A stretch of 18,975 bases of DNA from CAYOYK01 sp964408185 (GTDB lineage Bacteria; Bacillota; Clostridia; Christensenellales; Aristaeellaceae): assembly GCA_964408185.1 (NCBI GenBank), contig CAYOYK010000048.1, positions 1 to 18,975 of the forward strand. Direction: 5' to 3'. Of the stretch, positions 7,275-14,368 are shown piece after piece. A program made the translations under genes and the position numbers. How positions within the stretch are numbered: position 1 is the first letter of the stretch; every line of letters starts with the position of its first letter. The notes below the pieces were generated by a model. It was not told the DNA's origin, searched no databases, and worked only from the letters and a program-made list of their open reading frames with translations.

Positions 7275-7310
7275 CGGCCGCGGCGCGCGTTTTCATCCGC
7301 GCCGCGGCTG
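7275..7310 (-). terminator. Strong hairpin between AllG-like and kinase genes (attenuator-like)
   Basis: An 11-bp perfect GC stem (7277-7287 with 7298-7308), extendable to 7275/7310, with a 10-base loop. On the minus strand it is followed by TTTTCATGAA, only four Ts. It lies in the sole sizeable gap inside the distal part of the nine-gene operon (73 bases). It may be a leaky terminator or an mRNA-stability element that lowers expression of the kinase and AllH-like genes. Confidence 0.5.
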
Positions 7311-7323
7311 CCGGATATTGGCG

Positions 7324-8580
7324 TCAGCGGTTATACTTCGCCGCAAAGGCCTTCAGCGCCTTTTGGAAGCACTCCATCGGCACGCGCGCCATGCCCGCGC
7401 CGATCAGGCCGCCCTCGTAGTTGAACATGCCGCCGTGCACGGCCGGACACACGCCGGTCTTGAGCACAAGGCGGATATCGATGCCCGCGGGCAGGCAGTC
7501 GAAGTCCAGATTCGGGATGGAAAAATTGGGGTTGTGGGTGATGGAAATGCGCTCCATCTCGCGGGTCTGGGCGATGGCGTCCTCCAAGCTCATGCCGCGC
7601 AGGCTGCACACGATGGGGCTGGCCGCCGCCGCGAAGCCGCCCATGCCGGCGGTCTCCACCACGCAGCTGTCGCCGATCCACGGGAGCTGATCCTTCTCGG
7701 TGTACTTGGTGGAGGTGTAGCGGCCCTTCATCATGGGCGCGGGGGCCGTGAACCACTGTCCGGGCAGGCCGGCGACCTTGATGCCAAACTCCACGCCGTT
7801 GCCCGCGAGCGCCGTGACCATGGTGGAATACTCGATGCCGTCGGCCGCGATGGCGGCGGAGCGGCACGCGCCCTGCCCGTAGCAGTGGAAGAAGCGCGGC
7901 GTATCCACGATGTAATGGATCGTGCGCAGGATCTGCTCCTTGGGCAGATCCAGCTCAAAGAGCTGGGGCAGCACCTGCTTGTCAAACAGCAGGTCGCTGG
8001 CCGTTTGGCGGGTGTGGTTCTCATCGCCCATCTGCAGGCTCTCGGCCAAGATCGGCTTGATGGCAAGGCCGCCGCTCTTGGCCAGCATCTCGCGCATCGG
8101 CGGGAAAAGCTCCTCGCGCATATAGCGCAGGTTCTCGGCGATCTCCGGGCTGTACAGGCCCCAGCCGCAGAAGCCGCCCTGGAACGGGCCCTCGGCCGGG
8201 AATGTGGCGGCGGTGGTGTGGTTGCGGCGGTCCTCCACAACGTTCATCGCCACGGACTTGGTGATGATGCCCGTGCCCGCGCCCACGGTGTTGTGGTTGA
8301 GCGCGGAGTCGATCTCGATCTCGCCGGAGCGGAGGATCTCGACGGCCTCCTTTTCGTCCTTGGCCCAGCCCTCAAACAGCATGGCGCTGACCATGCCGCG
8401 CTGGTGGAGCATGACCATGTGCTCGTAGTCTACCGGCGGGCCGGAGTGCAAGATCATATGATCCTTCAGGCCCTCCACGCACTCCCCGGCGGGCTTGATA
8501 TCCACCCAGTACGGGTCGTTATCGGTCAGGCAGGCGGCGGCCCGTTGGTTGGCCTCCGCGATTTGTTGCTTGATGTCCAT
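7324..8580 (-). CDS. DUF1116 protein, AllG-like acyltransferase subunit
   Basis: A 418-residue DUF1116 (YlbE/AllG) protein. Conserved features: WVDIKPAGE near residue 25, ILHSGPPVDYEHM, then LFEGWAKDEKEAVEIL, which nearly matches E. coli YlbE; HNTVGAGTGIITKSV; MGDENHTRQTASDLL; KVAGLPGQWFTAPAP; and a C-terminal DIRLVLKTGVCPAVHGG. In E. coli this subunit joins FdrA and AllH in oxamate carbamoyltransferase. The start has GGGAGG 8 bases upstream and follows the small FdrA-tail gene by 14 bases; an upstream in-frame extension lies inside that gene and is rejected. Segments that contact substrate are likely diverged (the PMGG of E. coli is AGTG here), but the reaction cannot be assigned from sequence alone. 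Confidence 0.9.
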   Translation of the reverse strand: MDIKQQIAEANQRAAACLTDNDPYWVDIKPAGECVEGLKDHMILHSGPPVDYEHMVMLHQRGMVSAMLFEGWAKDEKEAVEILRSGEIEIDSALNHNTVGAGTGIITKSVAMNVVEDRRNHTTAATFPAEGPFQGGFCGWGLYSPEIAENLRYMREELFPPMREMLAKSGGLAIKPILAESLQMGDENHTRQTASDLLFDKQVLPQLFELDLPKEQILRTIHYIVDTPRFFHCYGQGACRSAAIAADGIEYSTMVTALAGNGVEFGIKVAGLPGQWFTAPAPMMKGRYTSTKYTEKDQLPWIGDSCVVETAGMGGFAAAASPIVCSLRGMSLEDAIAQTREMERISITHNPNFSIPNLDFDCLPAGIDIRLVLKTGVCPAVHGGMFNYEGGLIGAGMARVPMECFQKALKAFAAKYNR

Positions 8581-8594
8581 TCCTCGCGCCTCCC

Positions 8595-8756
8595 TTACAG
8601 CAGATCGTCCAGCAGCTCTTCTATTTCCTCGGTTTGCGGGGCGAGCGGCATCCACTCGATCTGGGTGCACTCGCAGTCCTGCCTCACCAGCGCGTCGTAG
8701 AAAAACTGAATGCCCAAGTTGGCGACGCGGGGCTTTTGCGGATAGATCCCGTCCAT
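8595..8756 (-). CDS. Small protein matching the C-terminal module of FdrA
   Basis: A 53-residue protein starting at ATG 8756, one base after the FdrA stop codon (TAG-C-ATG). Its core (PRVANLGIQFFYDAL, IEWMPLAP, ELLDDLL) corresponds to the last 45 or so residues of long FdrA proteins; the E. coli tail has VINIGLRSF, YQWSPVAGG and LLERL. In this window FdrA stops just before that module. No good ribosome binding site of its own is visible, so re-initiation after the FdrA stop, or a frameshift at the G5 run 11-15 bases before the ATG, would be needed. It is probably a required piece of the complex encoded as a separate chain, or a frameshifted FdrA. Confidence 0.75.
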   Translation of the reverse strand: MDGIYPQKPRVANLGIQFFYDALVRQDCECTQIEWMPLAPQTEEIEELLDDLL

Positions 8757-8757
8757 G

Positions 8758-10272
8758 CTATCTACGCCCCCATTCCTGACAAATCTTCGCGCACAGGCGT
8801 GCGCTCTCGTAGTTGCTGTCCGCCACGATGGCGCCCGCCTCGGCGAGCAGCCTGCGGATGGCTTGCTTGTTCTGCGGATCGCCCTCGCCGCCGCAGACGG
8901 CGCAGACGTAGGCAACGTCCGGGCGGGCCTTCATCACCGGCACATAGCAGGAGGCCGGGTCGCGCGCCACGCCGGGGCCGAGGATGATATCCATGGCGAT
9001 CAGGCCGACGGCGGGATCGTCCAGCTCCTGCTGGAAGCGGCGCATGCGCTGGGTGGGGTCGAACACGGTGTGGGGGGCCTCGGCGGTAAAATCGAGGTCG
9101 CCCATGTCCAGCAGCGTGTGCGCCGCGCTCTGCTTATGGGTTTGCAGGCGCACGGCGTACTTTGTGTTATCGCGGTTGGTGTGCAGGGTGATCTCCGGCG
9201 CGACGGCGCGGAATGTCATCAGCGTTTCCTCGGCGAATGTACCGCCGGTGTACAGGCCGCGAAAATACTGCTTCTCCGGGCTCAGCGCGGCGACGGTCTG
9301 CTTGGCGAGCGCGTCGGCCTCGGCCTCCGTCCAGCCCAGCTTGGGCTCCGCGCCCGTAAGCAGCCGCACGCAGGCCTTGGCCGCGTCCTGCAAATTGAAG
9401 GCCCCGACGACGTTGTGGCCCTTGTACAGCGTGTCGTCCGCGCCAAGGAACACCGCGACCACGGGCTTGGAGAGCTTGTCGGCCTCGCACAGCACCTCCT
9501 CCATGACCTCGCGGTCGGCCAGCATGGAAACGAGGCAGACCAGCTTGGTATCGGGGTCGGCGTCGAGGCGCTTCAGGTCGGCCTTCATGGATACGCCGCC
9601 CACGGCCTTTTTGAGGTCGCGGCCGCCGGTGCCGAGGATGCAGGTCACGCCGCTGCCCATCTCTTCAATCAGGCAGGCGACCTCCTGCGAGCCGCTGCCG
9701 GACGCGCCGATCACGCCCACGGGCCCCTTGCGCACGATGCTGCCGGCCGCCATGGCCACGCCGCCCAGCAGGCCCACGCCCGCGTCCGGCCCCATGACCA
9801 GACAGCCGTGGTCGCGGCCGTACTCCTTGAGCCTGCGCTCCTCGTCCAGCTCCACGTCGGCGGTGAACATAAACACGTCCATGCCCTTGTCGATGGCCTT
9901 GTAGGCCTCCTTGACGGCGTACTTGCCGGGCAGGGAGATCTGCACCACGTCAAACTTGTCGTTTTCCAGCTCGTCCACGTCCCGGTAGACGCGCTTGTGC
10001 TTGCCCCGGTTGGCGGACAGCGCCTTCTCGGCGGCCGCGAGGGCCTGCCGCTGCAGCTCCTCGCTGTCCGCGTCCACGGCGAGCATCATATCGTTCTTGC
10101 CCGTGCCCTCCGGCACGGCGTAGCCCTCGCCCGCCAGCAGCTCGATGTTCTGCTTGGTGCCCATGCCGCACTCCGCGCCGTGTACGCCGTCCATCTCCGT
10201 CAAATCAATGGCGACGCCCATCAGCGTAACCGAGTCCACGTAGCGGTTGGGCATGACGAATACATTCTTCAT
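8758..10272 (-). CDS. fdrA: FdrA family protein, AllF-like, lacking its C-terminal module
   Basis: A 504-residue FdrA family protein, related to succinyl-CoA synthetase alpha. N-terminal YVDSVTLMGVA (11-21) and GMGTKQNIELL are family hallmarks. The nucleotide or CoA-type fold shows VMGPDAG (159-165), VGVIGASGSGSQEVACLI (185-202) and GTGGRDLKKAVGG (214-226). Later come RGLYTGGTF, PHTVFDP and LGPGVARDPA. Compared with E. coli FdrA, GPDCGT has become GPDAGV and GRPHPMIDP has become AEAPHTVFDP, both near expected ligand sites. The start at 10272 overlaps the upstream stop by 4 bases (ATGA), with AAAGGAG about 11 bases before. E. coli AllF acts with AllG and AllH in phosphorolysis of oxalurate; here the context is sugar-acid breakdown. 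Confidence 0.9.
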   Translation of the reverse strand: MKNVFVMPNRYVDSVTLMGVAIDLTEMDGVHGAECGMGTKQNIELLAGEGYAVPEGTGKNDMMLAVDADSEELQRQALAAAEKALSANRGKHKRVYRDVDELENDKFDVVQISLPGKYAVKEAYKAIDKGMDVFMFTADVELDEERRLKEYGRDHGCLVMGPDAGVGLLGGVAMAAGSIVRKGPVGVIGASGSGSQEVACLIEEMGSGVTCILGTGGRDLKKAVGGVSMKADLKRLDADPDTKLVCLVSMLADREVMEEVLCEADKLSKPVVAVFLGADDTLYKGHNVVGAFNLQDAAKACVRLLTGAEPKLGWTEAEADALAKQTVAALSPEKQYFRGLYTGGTFAEETLMTFRAVAPEITLHTNRDNTKYAVRLQTHKQSAAHTLLDMGDLDFTAEAPHTVFDPTQRMRRFQQELDDPAVGLIAMDIILGPGVARDPASCYVPVMKARPDVAYVCAVCGGEGDPQNKQAIRRLLAEAGAIVADSNYESARLCAKICQEWGRR

Positions 10273-11870
10273 GCGTCGATGGTCTCCTTTCGTATCTCCG
10301 TTTCGCCGCTGCAAATGCGGCGCAGCACCACGCGGTAGGGGTACGAGGCCCTGTGCGGGCAATCGGAGCGCGCGTGGCAGCCGAGGCTGTCGTCCCGCGC
10401 CAGCGCGGCCCGCGCGGTAAGCAGCGCGGCGAGCATATCGTTATGCAGGCGCATGCGGTCGTAGCACTCCTGCGGGGTGGCGCCGCGCAGGGCGTGCAGC
10501 TCGCGCAGCCCGGCCTCCAGCACGTCCGCGGCCTTGCGCAAGCAGTCCCCGCTGCGCACGGCGTTTACGCCGCCCCAGAGCGCGGCGCGCATGTCCTCGC
10601 GCAGAGCCTGCAAGCGCTCGCCGACCGGCTCGCCCTGCGGCTGCGGCACGCCGATGACGGACGCGCCCTGCGACACGCTGCCCGCGTAGGCGGCGGCCTC
10701 GCGGCCCGCGCGCCGGCCGAACACGAGGGTCTCCAGCCCGGCGCTGCCGCCGATGCGGTTTGCGCCGTGCAGCCCGCCCGTGACCTCGCCGCAGGCAAAC
10801 AGGCCCTCCACGGTGGCGCGGCAGCGGTCGTCCACGCGCACGCCGCCCAGCGACGTATGCGGCGCGGGCGCAAGCTCGATCCATTGCTTGGTCAGGTCGA
10901 TGCCCACGTCCGCGTAGCGGCGCACGTACATCTGGTAGCCGTCGCGCAGGCGATCCGGGTCCACGCCGGTCGCGTCAAAAAACACGCCGCCGTGCTCCGT
11001 GCCGCGCCCCGCGGCGATCTCCGCAGCGATTTGGCGGGCCATCACATCCTTGCCCACGCGCTCGCCCTCCGGGCCGTAGCGCAGCATAAAGCGCTCGCCC
11101 TCGCGGTTGCGCAGCACCGCGCCCTCGAAAAAGAGCGTGGTGATCATGCTGCTGCCCACCAGCTCCTTGGGCCATACGGCGGCGCTGGGCTCAAACTGGA
11201 TAAACTCCATGTCGCACAGCTCGGCCCCGGCCTCGTAGGCCATGGCCACGCCGTCGCCGCCGGAATCCCGCTTGTTGGTGCTGACCGGGTAGATGCCGCA
11301 GAAGCCTCCCGTCGCCAGGATCACGGCGCGGGCGGGCAGCACCCGCCACTCGGCGGCGTTGGAATCGTAGGCCAGCGCGCCGGTTACGCGCCCGCCCGCG
11401 AGGGTCAGGCGCAGGGCGCGCACGCCGGGCAGCTCGTTCACGCGGCCCGCGAGGGCCTCGCGCAGCTTGGCGAGCACGGCCACGCCGGTTTCGTTGCCGA
11501 TGGAGACCACGCGCGGGTAGCTCGCGCCCAGCGGACGGAGCGCCTGATATTGGTCGCCCTCGCGGTTGAAGCGCAGGCCCATATCGGCCAGCTCGCTGAA
11601 CAGCTCGCCCGCGTCGCCGCACAGCGCGGCGGCCAGACGGGGATCGCTGAGGCCCTGCCCGCTTTGCAGCGTGTCCCGCAGAAAAACCTCGGCCGAGTCG
11701 CCCTCGCGCACCACGGGCGCGTTGAAGCCGTGCACCCACGGGGACGCGCCCATGCCGTCCTGCAGCAGCGTGACCGCAAGCCCGGCGGCCGCGGCCTCGC
11801 GCGCCGCCATCCAGCCCGCGAGGCCCCCGCCGAGGATCAAGCAGTCACAGGAGGGAATCACACTTCCCAT
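10269..11870 (-). CDS. Fumarate-reductase/aspartate-oxidase-like flavoprotein
   Basis: A 533-residue soluble flavoprotein of the succinate dehydrogenase/fumarate reductase flavoprotein family. Seen: dinucleotide-binding LILGGGLAG (11-19), VILATGGFCG (183-192), the HTSLGGV active-site segment (338-344), FACGEVTGGLHGANRIGG (358-375) and a helical C-terminal domain ending in a basic stretch. No heme motif, signal peptide or FMN domain. The Arg that precedes Asp-Val in the catalytic loop of aspartate oxidases (PRDVVARAI) appears as Lys (GKDVMARQI, K274). ATG at 11870 overlaps the dehydratase gene by 13 bases; GTG at 11861, overlapping by 4, is an alternative. It probably oxidises a sugar-derived hydroxy acid or desaturates an acid; an Etf-like gene at the window edge could take electrons. 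Confidence 0.87.
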   Translation of the reverse strand: MGSVIPSCDCLILGGGLAGWMAAREAAAAGLAVTLLQDGMGASPWVHGFNAPVVREGDSAEVFLRDTLQSGQGLSDPRLAAALCGDAGELFSELADMGLRFNREGDQYQALRPLGASYPRVVSIGNETGVAVLAKLREALAGRVNELPGVRALRLTLAGGRVTGALAYDSNAAEWRVLPARAVILATGGFCGIYPVSTNKRDSGGDGVAMAYEAGAELCDMEFIQFEPSAAVWPKELVGSSMITTLFFEGAVLRNREGERFMLRYGPEGERVGKDVMARQIAAEIAAGRGTEHGGVFFDATGVDPDRLRDGYQMYVRRYADVGIDLTKQWIELAPAPHTSLGGVRVDDRCRATVEGLFACGEVTGGLHGANRIGGSAGLETLVFGRRAGREAAAYAGSVSQGASVIGVPQPQGEPVGERLQALREDMRAALWGGVNAVRSGDCLRKAADVLEAGLRELHALRGATPQECYDRMRLHNDMLAALLTARAALARDDSLGCHARSDCPHRASYPYRVVLRRICSGETEIRKETIDA

Positions 11871-13534
11871 ATGCCGCCCTTTGCCATGGAGCCGACGTTC
11901 TTGGAGAAGAGCCGCAGGTAGCGCTGATAGCTGTCGCCGGGGAATTCCCACTGGAAAGCGTCCAGACGGGCCTTGAGCTCCTCCTCGGAGATGCAGAGGT
12001 CCATTTTGCGGTTGGGGATATCAATGGCGATCTCGTCGCCCTCCTTCACAACGGAGAGGGGGCTGCCCAGCGCGGCCTCCGGGCTGACGTACCCGACGGA
12101 CAGGCCGGAGGTGCCGCCGGAGAAGCGCCCGTCGGTGATGATGGCGCAGGAGTTGTACAGCTCAGGCTGGCCCTTCAGCTCCTCCTGGAAGGTGAAGGCG
12201 GTGGTGCCAAAGCGGCCCTTCAGGCCCATAAAGCGCAGTACGCACGCGTCGCCGGGATGGATCTGCCCCGCGCGCAGCGCGTCGAGGCCCTGCTGCAGGC
12301 CGTCAAACACGCGGGCCTTGCCGCGGAATGTCATCAGGCTCTGGGGCACGGCCGCGATCTTGATGATCGAGCCCTCCGGCGCAAGCGAGCCGTACAGCAC
12401 GCCGAGGCCCGGCTCGGTCATCACGGGGTTGTCCAGCGTGCGGATGCAATCGTCGTTGTAGATCACGGCGTTTTCCACGTTCTCGCGCACGGTGTGGCCG
12501 TTGACGGTCATGCAGTCGCCGTTGAGGCGCGGCAGCAGGTTGTGCATCAGTCCGGGCATGCCGCCCGCGAGGTCGAAGTCCTTTACGGAGTACTCGCCGC
12601 CCGGCATCAAATGGGAGAGCAGCGGCACGGTGTTGGACATCTCGTCAAAGCACTTCCACCACGGCTCGTCGTAGCCGGCCTCGTGGGCGATGGCGGGCAG
12701 GTGCAGGATCAGGTTGGAGGAGGCGGCCACGGCCATATCCACGGCGATGGCGTTGCGGATGGACTCCGGCGTGATGATCTGGCGGGCGGTTACGCCCTCG
12801 CGCACAAGCTCCATAATGCGCTTGCCCGCGCGGTAGCTCAGGTTGCGGATCTCGCTGGAGACGGCGGACATGGAGGAGTTGCCGGGCAGCGTCATGCCCA
12901 TGGCCTCGGCCATCATGCACATGGAATTGGCGGTGGTCATGGAGGTGCAGCCGCCGCAGATGCCCCAGGAGTGGGTGATGAGGCCGTTGTACAGATCGGG
13001 GTCGATCTTGCCCTCGGCGGCCATGCCCACCTTGTCCTGCGCGCGGATGTGCGCGACCTCCTTGCCTTGGAAGGTGCCCAGCGGCATGTAGCCGCCCGTG
13101 ACGATGAGGGTGGGGATGTCCAGCCGCGCCGCGCCCATCAGGTGGCCGGGAACGATGCTGTCGCAGGTGGAAAGCATCACCATGCCGTCAAAGAAGTTGC
13201 CGTCCACGGTCAGCTCCACCTGATCGGCAATGGAGTTGCGGGAGGGGATCTCAATGTATTTGGGGTCCTTGAGCACCATGCCGTCGCAAATGGCGGTGGT
13301 CATCACCTCCAGCGGCAGGCCGCCGGCCTCGCGCACGCCCTGCTTTACGCGCTCCGCAAGCTGGTTGAGGTGTACGTGGCCGGGGTTGTACTCGTTCCAA
13401 GAATCCACAACGGCAATCAGCGGGCGGTGCAGCTCCTCCTCGGTGTAGCCCATGCCCAGCATCAGGCCGCGCCGGCACTCCGAGGCCTCGCCAAACTCCC
13501 AGCAGCTTCTCATATCCTCGTATTTCTTTTCCAT
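11858..13534 (-). CDS. IlvD/Edd family dehydratase, likely sugar-acid dehydratase
   Basis: A 558-residue Fe-S dehydratase. Numbering from ATG 13534: PGHVHL (52-57), TCDSIVPGHLM (123-133) with cluster Cys 124, CGGCTSMTTANSM with cluster Cys 193, and DGRFSGGTSGLSVG (468-481) with the catalytic Ser. Two classical dihydroxy-acid dehydratase features are changed: the CDK motif, whose Lys is carbamylated and binds Mg, is CDS here (S126), and the GPKGGPGM segment is GLKGRFGT. This argues against a branched-chain amino acid role and fits a specialised sugar-acid dehydratase making a 2-keto-3-deoxy acid. I prefer ATG 13534, with GGAGG 9 bases upstream, over ATG 13543, which abuts the same GGAGG. It follows the SDR gene by 42 bases. 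Confidence 0.88.
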   Translation of the reverse strand: MEKKYEDMRSCWEFGEASECRRGLMLGMGYTEEELHRPLIAVVDSWNEYNPGHVHLNQLAERVKQGVREAGGLPLEVMTTAICDGMVLKDPKYIEIPSRNSIADQVELTVDGNFFDGMVMLSTCDSIVPGHLMGAARLDIPTLIVTGGYMPLGTFQGKEVAHIRAQDKVGMAAEGKIDPDLYNGLITHSWGICGGCTSMTTANSMCMMAEAMGMTLPGNSSMSAVSSEIRNLSYRAGKRIMELVREGVTARQIITPESIRNAIAVDMAVAASSNLILHLPAIAHEAGYDEPWWKCFDEMSNTVPLLSHLMPGGEYSVKDFDLAGGMPGLMHNLLPRLNGDCMTVNGHTVRENVENAVIYNDDCIRTLDNPVMTEPGLGVLYGSLAPEGSIIKIAAVPQSLMTFRGKARVFDGLQQGLDALRAGQIHPGDACVLRFMGLKGRFGTTAFTFQEELKGQPELYNSCAIITDGRFSGGTSGLSVGYVSPEAALGSPLSVVKEGDEIAIDIPNRKMDLCISEEELKARLDAFQWEFPGDSYQRYLRLFSKNVGSMAKGGIWEV

Positions 13535-13576
13535 GATGTTCATCCTCCCTCATTTAATGGCAGTCTCCGCGTTGGC

Positions 13577-14368
13577 TTAGAAGGGCTCCTCCAGCATGTT
13601 GTCGATCGCGCCGTCGATGGACTGTCCGCCGTCGATAAAGATGGTCTGGCCCACGATGAAGCGGCTCTTTTCCTTATCGGCGAGGAAGAGCGCCATGGGG
13701 GTGATATCGCTGGCGAGGCCGCCGTACCCGGCGGGGATCTTGCGGTTGAAGCCCTCGATGTTCTTCTCGCTGTATCGGCTCATGATGTGGGTGTAGATGA
13801 GCCCCGGCGCGATGCCGTTGACGTTGATGCCGTACTTGATCAGCTCCACGCCGATGGACTTGGTAAACATGTTCAGGCCCGCCTTGCCCGCGGAGTAGGG
13901 CAGCGCCTTGCGGCGCACCCACGTGACTTGACTGTGGACGGACGAGATGTTGATGATCGCGCCGTGGGTCTGCTTATCGATCATATCGCGCGCGGCGACG
14001 TGCGAGCAGAACGCGGCGGAGTTGAGGTTGAGGTCGATCTGATCCTCCCAGTAGTCCATGGGCATATCCGCAAAGCCGCCCTTGGGCATTTTGAGCGCGC
14101 CGCCCGCGTTGTTGATCAGCACGTCGATTTTGCCGTAGTGGTCGATGAACGCGTGCAGCATGTCCTCGCACTGCGCGCGCTTGGATACGTCCGCCTTGTA
14201 GATCTGCGCGTCCGCGCCCAGCGCGCGGCACTTCGTTGCAACCTCCGCGGCGTCGTCCGAGGAGCTGCAATAGTTGATGCCGACGTCGTAGCCTTCCTTG
14301 GCGAAGGCTTCCGCGCACGCCGCGCCGATGCCGTGGGACGAGCCGGTGATGAGAATGGTTTTTTTCAT
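13577..14368 (-). CDS. SDR family NAD(P)-dependent dehydrogenase
   Basis: A 263-residue classical short-chain dehydrogenase with all catalytic elements: TGSSHGIG (8-15) for cofactor binding, NNAG (86-89), ISSVHS with Ser 143, and YSAGK with Tyr 158 and Lys 162. The C-terminal IFIDGGQSIDGA is the usual SDR ending. ATG 14368 overlaps the upstream MBL stop by 4 bases (ATGA) and has AAAGGAG 9 bases before it; the open frame upstream of it lies inside the MBL gene and is rejected. SDRs oxidise or reduce sugars and sugar acids; in the non-phosphorylative rhamnose and fucose routes an SDR oxidises a 2-keto-3-deoxy acid at C4, and that is the role I infer here, without proof from sequence. Confidence 0.92.
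   Translation of the reverse strand: MKKTILITGSSHGIGAACAEAFAKEGYDVGINYCSSSDDAAEVATKCRALGADAQIYKADVSKRAQCEDMLHAFIDHYGKIDVLINNAGGALKMPKGGFADMPMDYWEDQIDLNLNSAAFCSHVAARDMIDKQTHGAIINISSVHSQVTWVRRKALPYSAGKAGLNMFTKSIGVELIKYGINVNGIAPGLIYTHIMSRYSEKNIEGFNRKIPAGYGGLASDITPMALFLADKEKSRFIVGQTIFIDGGQSIDGAIDNMLEEPF

Noticed and set aside
7324..10272. Plain allantoin/oxalurate degradation locus
   Set aside because: No allantoinase, allantoate or ureidoglycolate enzyme and no carbamate kinase is present; the neighbours are sugar-acid enzymes.
11858..13534. Branched-chain amino acid biosynthesis IlvD
   Set aside because: No ilv/leu neighbours, and the metal-binding CDK and GGPGM motifs are altered.
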